Source: Nocardia nova NBRC 15556 (GTDB lineage: Bacteria > Actinomycetota > Actinomycetes > Mycobacteriales > Mycobacteriaceae). From it: a stretch of 64,000 nt of DNA. Below the pieces are notes generated by a model. The model was not told where the DNA came from. It ran no database searches and saw only the letters and a program-made list of their open reading frames with translations. How positions within the stretch are numbered: the stretch's first letter is position 1; the number at the start of each line of letters is the position of its first letter. The position numbers and the translations under genes are program-made. This document shows positions 9,993 to 19,404 of the stretch, in pieces. The stretch covers positions 62,001 to 126,000 of the forward strand of contig NZ_BDBN01000021.1 of the NCBI RefSeq assembly GCF_001613005.1, in the 5' to 3' direction.

Positions 9993-11074
9993 CGCGCACC
10001 TGCCATTCCGAATATCAGGGCCGCCATGTCCACCTTCGCCAGGCCGTCGGCGGCGGTGCAGCGCCCGGGGGCGAGCGCGTCGATCGCCGCGCACACCTGA
10101 TCGGCGTGTTCCTGCGGAATCGCCACCTTCGGCGGGGCGTAGCCGATGCCGGAGTCGCCGATCGTGTGCACGATCCGGGCGAGAACCGGTGTCAGCGAGA
10201 TCATCTGGGCCAGTGAGCCCACATTCGCGCGCAGGAATTTCACCAGCGGAACGGTGTCGTCGAGGGCGCGCATGATCGGATCGCCGAACAGGGTGGTGAT
10301 GTCGTCGAGCATCGGCAGCACCTGCCCGAGGCCGTCGAACAGCGCCGCGCCGGGCCGCAGCAGATCCTCGGTGGCCTGGTCCAGGACCGGCCCCAGGCGG
10401 GTGAGCATGGTCTTCAATTCACCCCAGTGCGCCTCCACATCCTTGGACACCGAGGCGAACGCGTCGAAAATGCCTGCCAGATGGGCGATATCGGCATCGG
10501 GCGCGGACAGCGCGGTACCGAGTTTCTGCACCAGCGCGTTGATCTGCGGTCCGGTGCCCGCGGTGGCGTCGTTCAACGAGGTGAGTCCCCGCGCCAGGGC
10601 ATCGGGGTGCGCGGCGTCCGGGCCCTGGATCTGCGACGACAACGCGGCCAGCGCGTTCAGGGTGTCGCTGATGCTCTTGGGCGTCAGGGTTTTGGTGAGG
10701 CAGCGGGCGGGATCCCAGCGTGCGGTCTCCTTGCCACCGGACACCACCGCGAGTTCGCGGGAGGCGACGATGCTGTCCGACAGCGTCGTCGCACCGGCGT
10801 CGGCGAGGATCGGATGATCGGATCGGACGTCGAATTCCACCTTGACCGCATTGCCCTGTGTGGCAACGGATTTCACGGTACCTACGGTGATGCCGCGCAT
10901 CGTGACCTGGTTGCCGGGATAGAGCCCGACACTGTCGGGCATGATCGCGCAGTAGGCCGTGGTCGCCCGCATCGGCTGGAAGGCGACGAGATAGCCGACC
11001 GCCGCGACCGCGACGACGGCCACCGTCCCGGCGATCGACATGAAGGCCCGCGAACCGAGCAGCTTGTGCAGCAT
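9989..11074 (-). CDS. mceD: Mce family protein, MceD position
   Basis: 361-residue MCE-domain protein. One membrane segment (residues 10-30, SIAGTVAVVAVAAVGYLVAF) is followed by the MCE domain with GLYPGNQVTMRGITVGTVKSV and a long helical tail. The ATG at 11074 shares one base with the mceC stop (TGATG), so translation is coupled. It ends in FGMAGAR with TGA overlapping mceE. It has the expected order and size for MceD. Confidence 0.92.
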   Translation of the reverse strand: MLHKLLGSRAFMSIAGTVAVVAVAAVGYLVAFQPMRATTAYCAIMPDSVGLYPGNQVTMRGITVGTVKSVATQGNAVKVEFDVRSDHPILADAGATTLSDSIVASRELAVVSGGKETARWDPARCLTKTLTPKSISDTLNALAALSSQIQGPDAAHPDALARGLTSLNDATAGTGPQINALVQKLGTALSAPDADIAHLAGIFDAFASVSKDVEAHWGELKTMLTRLGPVLDQATEDLLRPGAALFDGLGQVLPMLDDITTLFGDPIMRALDDTVPLVKFLRANVGSLAQMISLTPVLARIVHTIGDSGIGYAPPKVAIPQEHADQVCAAIDALAPGRCTAADGLAKVDMAALIFGMAGAR

Positions 11075-12120
11075 CAGCAGTCCTTCCCCGGCACCGGAAT
11101 ACACAGGTGGGCGGCCGGTGCGCCGACCGTCTGCCCCGACTGGTCGACCGTGACCGCGTCGTCCGCACCGCTGAGTTGCGCGAACTTCTGCTGCAGGCTT
11201 CGCACCGTCCCGATCACCGGCTCGAGTTCGCCGCCGAGCTTTTCCAGCTGCGGCAGCGCGTCACTCAACTGCCGCAGTTTCGGTTTCAGCGCCGAATCGT
11301 AGGTGGGCGCCAGTGCCGCGACCCGCTCGATCACCGCGCGCAGCAGCCGCACGCCCTCGCGCAGTTCGGCGCGTTTGTCGACCAGCAACGTCTCCATCTG
11401 GTTGACATTGACCATCAAGCGGCCCAGGTCGTGTTCGGCCCCGTCGTACATCGTGACGTATTCGTCGGCGACCGCGATCGCGTCGGTGACCTGGGTGCGC
11501 TGCCGGTTGAGCGCGTCGACGTAGGTGCCGAGCGTGTTCAGGGTGGTGCGCAGCGCATCCGGCGCGGCCTCGATGGAGGTGTCCAGGGCGGCCAGATTGC
11601 GGCGCAGCGTGTCGCCGTCGATCTGCCGCAGCGGTTGCGCCGCATCCTGGAAGGTCTGCACGAGGCTGTAGGGCAGCCGCACCCGATCCATCGGAATCGG
11701 CTTGTCTCCCAATGGTTTACCGCCCACGGGAAACAGTGCGACATAGTTGCCGCCGACGATGGTCAGCATCCGGATGTCCAGCGTGGACTGATCGCCGACG
11801 AAGACGTCCGAATCGACGGTGAACCGCATCCGCACCCGATCCGGATGCAGCTCGAGCGATTTCACCGTGCCGACCGGGATACCGGCGACGCGAATATCGT
11901 CGCCGACCTTCACCGACTGCGCTTCGGACAGTTCGGCGGTGTAGGTCTTCTTGCCGAACGGCACCACGTAGAGGATGCCCGCGGCGGCCGCGCAGACCAC
12001 CACGAGCGCGACGCCGACGATACCGAGCCGGATTTCGCGCCGGCGGATGGTCGCCGCATCCGCCACGCGCCTATCCCGCGACCGGAAGAGATTCGCCCGG
12101 AACAGTTTCAGCCGTTGCAT
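11074..12120 (-). CDS. mceC: Mce family protein, MceC position
   Basis: 348 residues from the ATG at 12120 (MQRLKLFRANLFRSRDRR), which overlaps mceB by 13 bases. A basic cytoplasmic stretch of about 30 residues precedes one membrane segment (LGIVGVALVVVCAAAAGILY). The MCE domain has VKVGDDIRVAGIPVGTVKSLE, followed by predicted coiled-coil helices. The C-terminus ends in a Cys-containing tail (PVPGKDC). Longer N-terminal readings to 12189 lie inside mceB coding sequence and are not supported. Confidence 0.91.
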   Translation of the reverse strand: MQRLKLFRANLFRSRDRRVADAATIRRREIRLGIVGVALVVVCAAAAGILYVVPFGKKTYTAELSEAQSVKVGDDIRVAGIPVGTVKSLELHPDRVRMRFTVDSDVFVGDQSTLDIRMLTIVGGNYVALFPVGGKPLGDKPIPMDRVRLPYSLVQTFQDAAQPLRQIDGDTLRRNLAALDTSIEAAPDALRTTLNTLGTYVDALNRQRTQVTDAIAVADEYVTMYDGAEHDLGRLMVNVNQMETLLVDKRAELREGVRLLRAVIERVAALAPTYDSALKPKLRQLSDALPQLEKLGGELEPVIGTVRSLQQKFAQLSGADDAVTVDQSGQTVGAPAAHLCIPVPGKDC

Positions 12121-13106
12121 ATCGCCACCTGCTGGTCCGCGACGAGCACCCGCACCACCTGCGGCAGTTCGGCATTTCCCTTGGAGCACTGCGGTTTCCA
12201 GCCCGCCACCGGCTTCGGCGTCGCCGCGTCCAGCCCGCCGAGCAGGGCCGGCAACTTGCCGAAGACGTCCACGGCCTCCTTCGGGTCGGGGAACAGCCGC
12301 CGGATCAGTGCGTCGACGTCGTTGCCGGACTGCAGGCCGAGGGCGTCGAACAGGCTGTCCAACGGTCCCAGCACCGACGGCGCGGCCATCGCGAACTGCG
12401 CCAGCCCCCCGATGTTGGTCTGCAGGGCCTGGAAGATATCGGTGAGCCGGGCCAGCAGCGGCACCAGATAATGCACCCGCCCGCCGACGCGCTGCGACAG
12501 ATCCGACATGTTGTGGATCAGGGCGCCGATCACCTGCTGGCGGTCGTCCACATAGGAGGCGAGCCGGCCGATCGCGGCCAGCACCGGTTCGACATTGCTG
12601 CCGTCGCCCTCGATCAGCGCGACCATACTGGCGCTGAACTGGTTGATCGCTTCCGGGGAAATGGTGGCCAGCACCGGTTTCAGGCCGTTGAACATGCTAG
12701 TGACATCGAACGACGGCACGGTGTGGTCGATGCCGATCGTGCGTCCGGCCGGCAGCCGCGTCCCCGGCTTCGGCTGCTGCTGCAGGTCGATATAGCGCTG
12801 ACCGGTGAGATTCTGATAGCGGATGGCGAGCTTCGAATTGTCGAAGATCGGCGCATCGGTCTTCAGCGACAACCGGACTCGTGCCAGTGTCCCGTCGAGG
12901 GAGATGTGCTCGACCTTGCCGACCTGCACGCCGAACTGGCGCACGTCGTCGCCCACCTTCAGCCCGTTGGCATCGGTGAACAGCGCCTGACGCGCAGCGG
13001 TCTCGCCGCCGACGGGCCGCTTGATCGCGGTGAACACGACCGACAGCACGACGATCATCACCACGGCGGACAAGCCCAGCCGCCAGGCGGCGGCGCCCAC
13101 CTTCAT
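12108..13106 (-). CDS. mceB: Mce family protein, MceB position
   Basis: 332-residue MCE-domain protein starting MKVGAAAWRLGLSAVV, so the membrane segment is close to the N-terminus. The MCE domain carries GLKVGDDVRQFGVQVGKVEHI, and NLTGQRYIDLQQQPKPG matches the conserved second half of the domain. A helical tail follows. Start and stop both overlap neighbours (ATGA with mceA, 13 bases with mceC). Confidence 0.92.
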   Translation of the reverse strand: MKVGAAAWRLGLSAVVMIVVLSVVFTAIKRPVGGETAARQALFTDANGLKVGDDVRQFGVQVGKVEHISLDGTLARVRLSLKTDAPIFDNSKLAIRYQNLTGQRYIDLQQQPKPGTRLPAGRTIGIDHTVPSFDVTSMFNGLKPVLATISPEAINQFSASMVALIEGDGSNVEPVLAAIGRLASYVDDRQQVIGALIHNMSDLSQRVGGRVHYLVPLLARLTDIFQALQTNIGGLAQFAMAAPSVLGPLDSLFDALGLQSGNDVDALIRRLFPDPKEAVDVFGKLPALLGGLDAATPKPVAGWKPQCSKGNAELPQVVRVLVADQQVAICNG

Positions 13107-14128
13107 CGGATCCCTCCCAGCAGCGGTGCCGGCACCGGCACGCCGCGCACATCGATTTCCGTGTCGAGCACCGGGCCGTCCGGGGTGTCGCGCAGGCCGG
13201 CGCGCAGGCGGCGCACGAGTTCGGCCAGATCGGCGCCGGACTGCTGTGGCCGGGGGACCATCCGCGCCAGCACCGCGAGGACCGGAGCCACCGCGTCCGT
13301 GCTGCCGGACAATTCGGATCCGGCACGAGTGCCCAGACCGGCCAGCGCGGGCAGGACCGAACCGGTCAGCGCCGACGTTCCGGCGTCGTAGGAGGCCCGA
13401 TTGTTCTGCAGCCGTGGGATATTGCGGATCAGGTCGAGGACCTGGATGGTCGCGCCCGCGAAGCGGCCGCCGCCGTCGAAGGCCGGGCCGAGCCGGCCGA
13501 CCAGTTCAGAACTGGGCATCTTCTGGTTGTCGGTGATGGTCTGTGCCACCGAGATCAACGCCTGGGCCAGCGGCGTGAATCCGCGCACGTCGTTGGAGAC
13601 CTGGGCGATCACCGTGGCCATCTGCGGGGTCAGGAGTGCGTTGCCGGTCTGCGACAGCCCACGCAGCAGTCCGCCCATGGTCGCGTCGTAGACCGCGTCG
13701 GCGTGCTGCCCGGTGAGGTCGATGGTGGAGCCGCCGCGCAGCGGGGCGCCGCCGGAGCCCGGCCGCAACTCGATCTCGCTGATGCCGAACAGGTTCGCCG
13801 GCGCGTAGTCCACCCGCAGGCTGTCGTCGATACCGTGCAGCTGAGATCGGTCCAGTCGCAGCGTGATTCGCTGCGTGCCGCCGTCGGCGGGCACGATCGC
13901 CGCGACCTCACCGACCTGCACACCGTCCACTCGCACCGGTGTGCCGGTCAGCACCCCGTCGCCGATCTGCTCGGTGTGCAGCGCGATGCGCAGGCTGTCG
14001 TCGGCGCGCAGGCCGCGATAGGCCAGCGAGGCGATCGCGACGGCGGCCACGAGCGCGATCGCCACGCCGCCGACCAGCAGCGAGCGCCGCTTGTCCACCG
14101 CCACTCCGGGCATTCCGTAATTCGGCAC
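13103..14128 (-). CDS. mceA: Mce family protein, MceA position
   Basis: About 341 residues from a GTG at 14128, five bases after the yrbE stop; an ATG at 14113 is an alternative. Earlier in-frame codons fall inside yrbE. One membrane segment (SLLVGGVAIALVAAVAIASL) precedes the MCE domain (GVLTGTPVRVDGVQVGEVAAI). The DYAPANLFGISEIELRPG region matches the family. The protein is somewhat short for MceA (often about 400 residues), mainly in the C-terminal helical part. It is the first substrate-binding subunit gene after the permease pair. Confidence 0.9.
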   Translation of the reverse strand: MPNYGMPGVAVDKRRSLLVGGVAIALVAAVAIASLAYRGLRADDSLRIALHTEQIGDGVLTGTPVRVDGVQVGEVAAIVPADGGTQRITLRLDRSQLHGIDDSLRVDYAPANLFGISEIELRPGSGGAPLRGGSTIDLTGQHADAVYDATMGGLLRGLSQTGNALLTPQMATVIAQVSNDVRGFTPLAQALISVAQTITDNQKMPSSELVGRLGPAFDGGGRFAGATIQVLDLIRNIPRLQNNRASYDAGTSALTGSVLPALAGLGTRAGSELSGSTDAVAPVLAVLARMVPRPQQSGADLAELVRRLRAGLRDTPDGPVLDTEIDVRGVPVPAPLLGGIR

Positions 14129-14133
14129 CTGTA

Positions 14134-15000
14134 CTACCCCGTGAAGTCGATCGACGCGTTGAAACCCCACAGCATCAGCGTCAGCACCATGTCGATGGCC
14201 ACGATCGCCACCGACGACGCACGTACCGCGCGACCGGACGCGATGCCGACGCCCTCGGGCCCGCCGGTGGCGAAGAAGCCGTAGTAGCTGTGGATCAGGA
14301 TCACGACGGTCGCGAAGATCGCCACCTTGATCACCGCGGCGATCACGTCGAATCCGGAAACGAACTGGAAGAAGTAGTGGTCGTAGACACCGGCCGACTG
14401 GCCGTGGACCAGTGTGACGAGTCCGCGACAGGCCAGATACGACAGGATCAGCCCGATCAGGAAGGTCGGCACGATCGAGACGGCGCCGGCGATCACCCGG
14501 GTGGTTACCACGAACGGGACCGACCGCAGGCCCAGGGCCTCGATCGCGTCGATCTCCTCCGAGATGCGCATCGAGCCGATCTCGGCGGTCATGCGACAGC
14601 CGGCCTGGGCGGCGAATCCGATGGCGGCCACGATCGGAGCCAGCTCGCGGGTGGTGGCGTAGGCCGAGACGATGCCCGAGACCGGGCCCATGCCCAGGAT
14701 GTTCAGCATGGTGAAGGATTCGACGGCCACCGAGGCGCCCATCACCAGGCCGAGCACGATCATCATCGGCACCGTGCCGCCGCCGACGATCACCGACCCG
14801 CGTCCCCAGGTCATATCGGAGATGATGCGCAGCGTCTCGTCGCGATACCGCCTGAGCGTCAAGGGGATCGACGACAGCACCTGCCAGATGAAGGCCAGGA
14901 CGAAGCCCAGTCCCTCCACGCGAGCCAGCAGCAAGCCGCGGCGGCGATAGAAGCGCACGAAGTGGCTGAGCCCCTTGGGCATATAGGTCGAGATCGCCAC
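14134..15000 (-). CDS. yrbEB: MlaE/YrbE-type ABC permease, second YrbE
   Basis: 288-residue integral membrane permease of the MlaE family, the channel-forming subunit of Mce lipid importers. The motif ATTRELAPIVAAIGFAAQAG and the EIGSMRISEEIDAIEALG box, which contacts the ATPase, are plainly present at about residues 115-160. Five to six membrane segments are visible. GTG start at 15000, two bases from the first yrbE stop. The cognate Mkl ATPase is not in this window; in actinobacteria it is usually encoded elsewhere and shared among mce operons. Confidence 0.94.
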   Translation of the reverse strand: MAISTYMPKGLSHFVRFYRRRGLLLARVEGLGFVLAFIWQVLSSIPLTLRRYRDETLRIISDMTWGRGSVIVGGGTVPMMIVLGLVMGASVAVESFTMLNILGMGPVSGIVSAYATTRELAPIVAAIGFAAQAGCRMTAEIGSMRISEEIDAIEALGLRSVPFVVTTRVIAGAVSIVPTFLIGLILSYLACRGLVTLVHGQSAGVYDHYFFQFVSGFDVIAAVIKVAIFATVVILIHSYYGFFATGGPEGVGIASGRAVRASSVAIVAIDMVLTLMLWGFNASIDFTG

Positions 15001-15001
15001 G

Positions 15002-15847
15002 TCAGACCAGCCTCGTCGGCAGGAACATCTCGACCACCTGGGTCACGCCGAGATTGACGATCGCGATCGACACCACCGACAGCACCACGGCCGCGTTCAC
15101 CGCATCGGCCACGCCGCGCGGGCCGCCCTTGGCCTCCAGTCCGCGCTGGCAGGCGATGATCACGACGAGAAATCCGAACAGCACGGCCTTGAGCAGCGAG
15201 ACCCACACATCGGCGACGGTGGTGAAGGATCCGAAAGTGGCCCAATAACTTCCGGGGGTGACGTTCTGACCGCCGACGGCCACGGCATAGCCGGCGACGA
15301 TGCCGACGAAGATGATCAGGATGTTCAGCAGCGGCGCGACGAGGATCATCGCCACCAGTCGCGGGATCACCAGCCGGTGAATCGGCGAGATGCCCATCGT
15401 GTTGAGCGCGTCGATCTCCTCGCGGATGGTGCGCGCGCCCAGATCGGCGGCGATCGCGGCCGCGCCCGCGCCGCCGAGCAGAAAGCCGGTGGCCAGCGGC
15501 GCGCCCTGTTTGATCACCCCGAGCCCGCCGGTCGCGCCGAGCAGCGAATCCGCGCCCAGGGTGTGGATGAGGTTGCCGACCTGCACCGAGACGATCACGC
15601 CGAACGGGATCGCGATCAGGATCGCGGGGATCGCGGTCACCGTCACCAGCCGCCACGCCTGCAGAATCGCTTCGCGCCACTGGAATTCGCGCCGCACGAC
15701 GTCGGTGGCCGTGCCGGTCACCGATTCCCGGGCGATATCCACGGCCCTGCCGAAGGTTCGCAGTGCGGACACGACGGTGTCCGAGAAATTCTTGCGAACG
15801 ATACGAACAGCGGACGCGCCCGAGGAGGCCCGGGTCACCGGCGCCAT
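15002..15847 (-). CDS. yrbEA: MlaE/YrbE-type ABC permease, first YrbE
   Basis: 281-residue MlaE-family permease and first gene of the mce operon. It carries the family box DLGARTIREEIDALNTMG (about residues 130-150) and the adjacent ISPIHRLVIPRLVAMI. Several hydrophobic segments and a basic N-terminus are visible. It starts ATG at 15847. With the second YrbE it should form a heterodimeric inner-membrane channel. The sequence 5' of it (15848-16119) is the operon's promoter region. Confidence 0.94.
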   Translation of the reverse strand: MAPVTRASSGASAVRIVRKNFSDTVVSALRTFGRAVDIARESVTGTATDVVRREFQWREAILQAWRLVTVTAIPAILIAIPFGVIVSVQVGNLIHTLGADSLLGATGGLGVIKQGAPLATGFLLGGAGAAAIAADLGARTIREEIDALNTMGISPIHRLVIPRLVAMILVAPLLNILIIFVGIVAGYAVAVGGQNVTPGSYWATFGSFTTVADVWVSLLKAVLFGFLVVIIACQRGLEAKGGPRGVADAVNAAVVLSVVSIAIVNLGVTQVVEMFLPTRLV

Positions 15848-15933
15848 GATCGGCGGGCCGCGTCCGGGCGGTGTGGCTCGAATTTCACAATCGTCTCTCC
15901 GTGATCGGCAACACTGCCAACACGAAGCTATCG

Positions 15934-15950
15934 GTTACAGCTAGTTACAG
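15934..15950. promoter_or_regulatory. Tandem GTTACAG repeat upstream of the mce operon
   Basis: Two copies of GTTACAG (15934-15940 and 15944-15950) stand exactly 10 bases apart, one helical turn, 84-104 bases upstream of the first yrbE start. They lie in the locally AT-rich part of the region. The arrangement suggests a regulator site, but no regulator is encoded beside the operon, so the partner is unknown. Confidence 0.4.
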
Positions 15951-16119
15951 TAAAGCTGATCACGGTGTGAGGGTGACCGCTCCGAGGGGCGTTCGAAGTG
16001 CGGCGATAAATCCAGCTCACGTGCATGTTTTATTAAGTGAACGCGAGTTCTGGAACCTGTTATCAGCAACGAACGGCTATCGCTATGACCTGCGTCACGT
16101 GTGACCGGCCACAAGGCGG

Positions 16120-16695
16120 TCACCAGAGACCGGGGACGAGCCGCCTCGTGCGAGCGCGGTAGTCCTCGTAGGAACGGCCCAGGGTGTCGACCATCGCCCG
16201 TTCTTCCACATCGATACGACGCAGAAATGCCAGGGTGGGCACGACGATCAGCAGCAGCAGCGAGATCCAGTTCCCCGCCGCGACACCGAAACCGATGGTG
16301 AGCAGCAGAACTCCGGTGTAGGAAGGGTGCCGCACCCAGTGATACGGCCCGCGATCGACGACGGCCTGATCGGCATCGACCTCGACGGTGGTGCGAAAGG
16401 CCTCGCCCAGCACCGTGATCGCCCAGATTCGCACACCGAGCCCCACGACCATCAGCGCGACTCCGGCAACCTGCCAGACAACCTCGCGATGGGTGGTGAA
16501 GCGCAGATCGCTGTCGGCCGGCAAGGCGATCGAGACCACGTTCGCCACTGCGATCGATACGGCGACGACGATCATGATGGTGGTCCGGGTCCTGCGGTCG
16601 CGGGCGGTGGATCCTTTGCGGCGCAATCGGTCCCGAATCGCCAGTCCGATCTCGAAGAGCAACCAGATCCACGTCGTCACCACCGCGGCATTCAC
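16120..16695 (-). CDS. Isoprenylcysteine carboxyl methyltransferase family protein
   Basis: About 191 residues from the GTG at 16695, preceded by GGGAGGG; upstream in-frame sequence is not plausible protein. Four to five membrane segments are seen. The C-terminal signature VDRGPYHWVRHPSYTGVLL (about residues 118-137) is the Ste14/ICMT and phospholipid-methyltransferase-like SAM-binding motif, and the closing VEERAMVDTLGRSYEDYRARTRRLVP is typical. Bacterial members methylate unknown small or lipid substrates; prenyl-protein methylation should not be assumed. It reads toward the mce operon but is separated from it by 272 bases. Confidence 0.85.
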   Translation of the reverse strand: MNAAVVTTWIWLLFEIGLAIRDRLRRKGSTARDRRTRTTIMIVVAVSIAVANVVSIALPADSDLRFTTHREVVWQVAGVALMVVGLGVRIWAITVLGEAFRTTVEVDADQAVVDRGPYHWVRHPSYTGVLLLTIGFGVAAGNWISLLLLIVVPTLAFLRRIDVEERAMVDTLGRSYEDYRARTRRLVPGLW

Positions 16696-16896
16696 GACGA
16701 CCCTCCCATGGGCTCGCGGCGGACCGGGCGACCGCCGGTACCGAATAAACCACCGCCACCGCGTCCGGCACATCGGGAAAGTCCCGGAGATCTCCCCCGA
16801 TCTCATCCCAGGCGGCCTCGCGCCGTTCCGACAGAGCTGCGCAGTATTACTGTATTGATCCGACGGCGAACGGGCATGCCGCGTGAAGGGGAGCCG

Positions 16897-17799
16897 ATGA
16901 CCGCCGAACTGATTCCGGGCGAGCTGACCTATGACGGCCGGCGGCGGAGCTTTCATCTGCGACCACCCCGGGACCCGGACAGTCCGCTGATCGTCGCGTT
17001 GCACGGGAATATGGGACCGGATGCCGAGGGCGGCGGTCTGCTCATGCACGACTGGACCCGATTCGCCGATCACGCCGAGGAATGGGGTGTCGGTGTCGTC
17101 TATCCGGACGGCTGCCACGGCAGTTGGGCGGACGGCCGCGGCGTCACGGCCGCGGAGGAAAACGGGGTGGACGATGTGGGGTTCCTGCGCACCCTGATCG
17201 AATGGTGCGCGGAGAAGTTCCGGACCGCATCCGATCGAACGCTGGTGGCCGGCATTTCCAACGGCGCCTTCATGTCCCATCGTCTCGCGCTCGAATGCAG
17301 CGAACGGGTCGCCGTCTTCGCCGCGGTGGCCGGGGCACTGCCCGCCGATCTGACCGCGGTGCGGCCGACCCACGCGGTGTCGGCGATGCTGATCAACGGC
17401 GATGCCGATCCCCTGGTTCCGCTCGCCGGCGGCCATTCCCGCCACCGCGGGCCGGACGGCGAACCGCGCGGTCGGATTCTCGGCGCCGCCGCGACCGCCG
17501 AGCACTGGGCGAGCCTCGACCGATGCGCGGACGAACGAACTACCGTCACGACCGCCGGCTCACGACGCGTCACCGCCGCACACGGCATCGGCGATACCGC
17601 CGTGACGGCATGGACGGTAGTCGGCGGCGGTCACACCTGGCCGGGTGTCGCCGTCCCGGAGGAGTGGGCCGGTGCTCCCGGTGCGGTATCCACCCTGGAA
17701 TTCGATGCCACCGTCGAAATCCACCACTTCGCCCGCCCGCTGCTGCGACCGGCGGCGCGGCGGCTACGTCCACCTCGGTCGGAGAAGGAGAACCGATGA
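16897..17799 (+). CDS. Alpha/beta hydrolase, PHB depolymerase/LpqC-like esterase
   Basis: 300-residue serine esterase of the polyhydroxybutyrate-depolymerase/feruloyl-esterase-like family. Oxyanion-hole region LHGNMG, nucleophile in GISNGAF (Gly-x-Ser-x-Gly), acid in INGDADPLVPL and His in GGGHTWPG are all present in order. No signal peptide is visible, unlike LpqC itself, so it may be cytoplasmic. ATG at 16897 follows GAAGGGGAG. It overlaps the next gene by four bases. Confidence 0.84.
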   Translation: MTAELIPGELTYDGRRRSFHLRPPRDPDSPLIVALHGNMGPDAEGGGLLMHDWTRFADHAEEWGVGVVYPDGCHGSWADGRGVTAAEENGVDDVGFLRTLIEWCAEKFRTASDRTLVAGISNGAFMSHRLALECSERVAVFAAVAGALPADLTAVRPTHAVSAMLINGDADPLVPLAGGHSRHRGPDGEPRGRILGAAATAEHWASLDRCADERTTVTTAGSRRVTAAHGIGDTAVTAWTVVGGGHTWPGVAVPEEWAGAPGAVSTLEFDATVEIHHFARPLLRPAARRLRPPRSEKENR

Positions 17800-18362
17800 G
17801 CATTCTCGGCAAACTGCTCGCCAATCGCCGCGCCGGTACATCGGAGCTGGCGTGGAATCAGCCGAACCTGAGCAGCGACACCGTCTTTCGGCTCACGAGT
17901 CCGGATTTCGAGCCGGAGACCACGCTCGACATCCGGCATGCCTCCCACCGAATCGGTGGCGCCGACGAGTCCCCGGCGCTGAACTGGAGCGGCGCGCCCG
18001 ACGACGCGGCGGGCTTCCTGCTGGTCGTCGAGGATCCCGACGCTCCGATGCGGAAGCCGTTCGTCCATTGCGTCGCGCTCCTCGAGCCGTCGCTGCGGAG
18101 CTTGGCACGCAACGCATTACGTGCCGATACCACCGAGCCTGGGGTACGGGTGCTGCGCTCCGGTTTCGGCAGCGGGTACATGGGTCCCGCGCCGGTCAAA
18201 GGACACGGTCCGCACCGGTACGTCTTCCAGTTGTTCGCCCTCGGCGCGCCCCTCACCACAGCCGCGGGCAAACCTGTCGAGAACGCGAAACCCCGGGATG
18301 TGCTGGCGGCCGCGCAGGCCGTGGGCCGGGCCCGGATCGACGGTTTCTACGAACGTCGTTGA
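17796..18362 (+). CDS. YbhB/YbcL family (PEBP-like) protein
   Basis: 188-residue protein of the phosphatidylethanolamine-binding/Raf-kinase-inhibitor-like family. Family motifs are SPALNWSGAP, LVVEDPDAPMRKPFVHC (the DPDAP ligand-site box, about residues 80-98) and GHGPHRYVFQLFAL near residue 130. Bacterial members bind small ligands of unknown identity. GGAGAAGGAGAA precedes the ATG, and the start overlaps the esterase stop (ATGA), so the two are co-expressed. Confidence 0.9.
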   Translation: MSILGKLLANRRAGTSELAWNQPNLSSDTVFRLTSPDFEPETTLDIRHASHRIGGADESPALNWSGAPDDAAGFLLVVEDPDAPMRKPFVHCVALLEPSLRSLARNALRADTTEPGVRVLRSGFGSGYMGPAPVKGHGPHRYVFQLFALGAPLTTAAGKPVENAKPRDVLAAAQAVGRARIDGFYERR

Positions 18363-18365
18363 GGC

Positions 18366-19310
18366 TCAATCGCCGTTCGGCCGATAGCTGCGCAGGGCCT
18401 GCCGCAGTACCGCCAGTCGCTGGTCCCGAAAGTCCGTGCGGCCCTGTTCGATCGCGTCCAGTACGTCGAGGGCGGGGTCGGCACATGCCCAGAAGCGCAG
18501 CTTGTTCTCGGTGACGGGCTCGAGATCCCGTGCGCGACAGCGCTGGATCTCGCGCACGAAGTCGCGCCCCGCCTCCGGGTACAGATAGCAGAGGTCGTAG
18601 TCGGGATCGCCGATCTCCACATCGCCGAAGTCGATCAGGCCGCTGATCGCGCCGTCGGTGATCAACAGATGGTCCAGGCTCATATCGGCATGGATGAGGG
18701 TCGGTTCGAAGTCGAAGTTCGCGTCGTCGTCGAGATATCGCTGCCAGGCCGCGGACAACTCCTCGGCCTCGGACGCGTCCAGCAACGGAAGCACCTCGGC
18801 GCGAACGGCCTTCAGATCCGCGGCGAAATCACCCCGCAGATCGGTGACCTCGACACCGAAGCTCCGTGCCCGGTCCACCGGAAACGAATGGATCAGATCG
18901 ATCAACTCCGCGATCGTCCGCGCCGCGTCGGAGTGCAGCAATCCCCGCTCGGCCCATTCTTCTTCGTCGAGCGATTCGCCCGGTACCAGCGGATACACAC
19001 AGAACTCGCCCGGCCCCAGCGGATTCGGCGCGGTGAACAGGAATTGCGGAATCGGCACCGGCAGCAACGGGGCCAATTCCGGAAGCAGACCGGCCTCGCG
19101 CGCGATTCCTTCCGCGCCGTGCGGGTCCTGGGGCAGACGCAACACGTAGGGCTGTCCCGCCCAATCCAGCTGCAGCGCAACGCTGTCCAGCCCGGCGCCC
19201 AGCAGACACAGTGAACCACTCGCCAACTCCGGCCGGGGCGAGCCGGCGAGGGCGCCGCGTACCCGGTCCTGCCAGCCGGGGGGAAGTTCCACGCTCGCGC
19301 GCATATCCAT
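18366..19310 (-). CDS. Aminoglycoside-phosphotransferase-family kinase
   Basis: 314-residue small-molecule kinase of the APH/choline-kinase fold. The N-terminal lobe contains an ATP-binding loop (CLLGAGLDSVALQLDW). The catalytic loop is LIHADMSLDHLL (HxD, with His replacing the usual Asn further on), and the metal-binding loop is IDFGDVEIGDPDYDL. Such genes are common in actinobacteria and the substrate cannot be inferred; drug resistance should not be assumed. It is divergent from the MarR regulator gene, which could control it. Confidence 0.86.
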   Translation of the reverse strand: MDMRASVELPPGWQDRVRGALAGSPRPELASGSLCLLGAGLDSVALQLDWAGQPYVLRLPQDPHGAEGIAREAGLLPELAPLLPVPIPQFLFTAPNPLGPGEFCVYPLVPGESLDEEEWAERGLLHSDAARTIAELIDLIHSFPVDRARSFGVEVTDLRGDFAADLKAVRAEVLPLLDASEAEELSAAWQRYLDDDANFDFEPTLIHADMSLDHLLITDGAISGLIDFGDVEIGDPDYDLCYLYPEAGRDFVREIQRCRARDLEPVTENKLRFWACADPALDVLDAIEQGRTDFRDQRLAVLRQALRSYRPNGD

Positions 19311-19404
19311 GTCCGAATCGTAGAACCGGTGTCCACCGGTTATCGCCGGGCGGCGATCGGCGCACGCCGGGCGGCCGGGATGACGGCCGTCTAAGATCGG
19401 CAGC

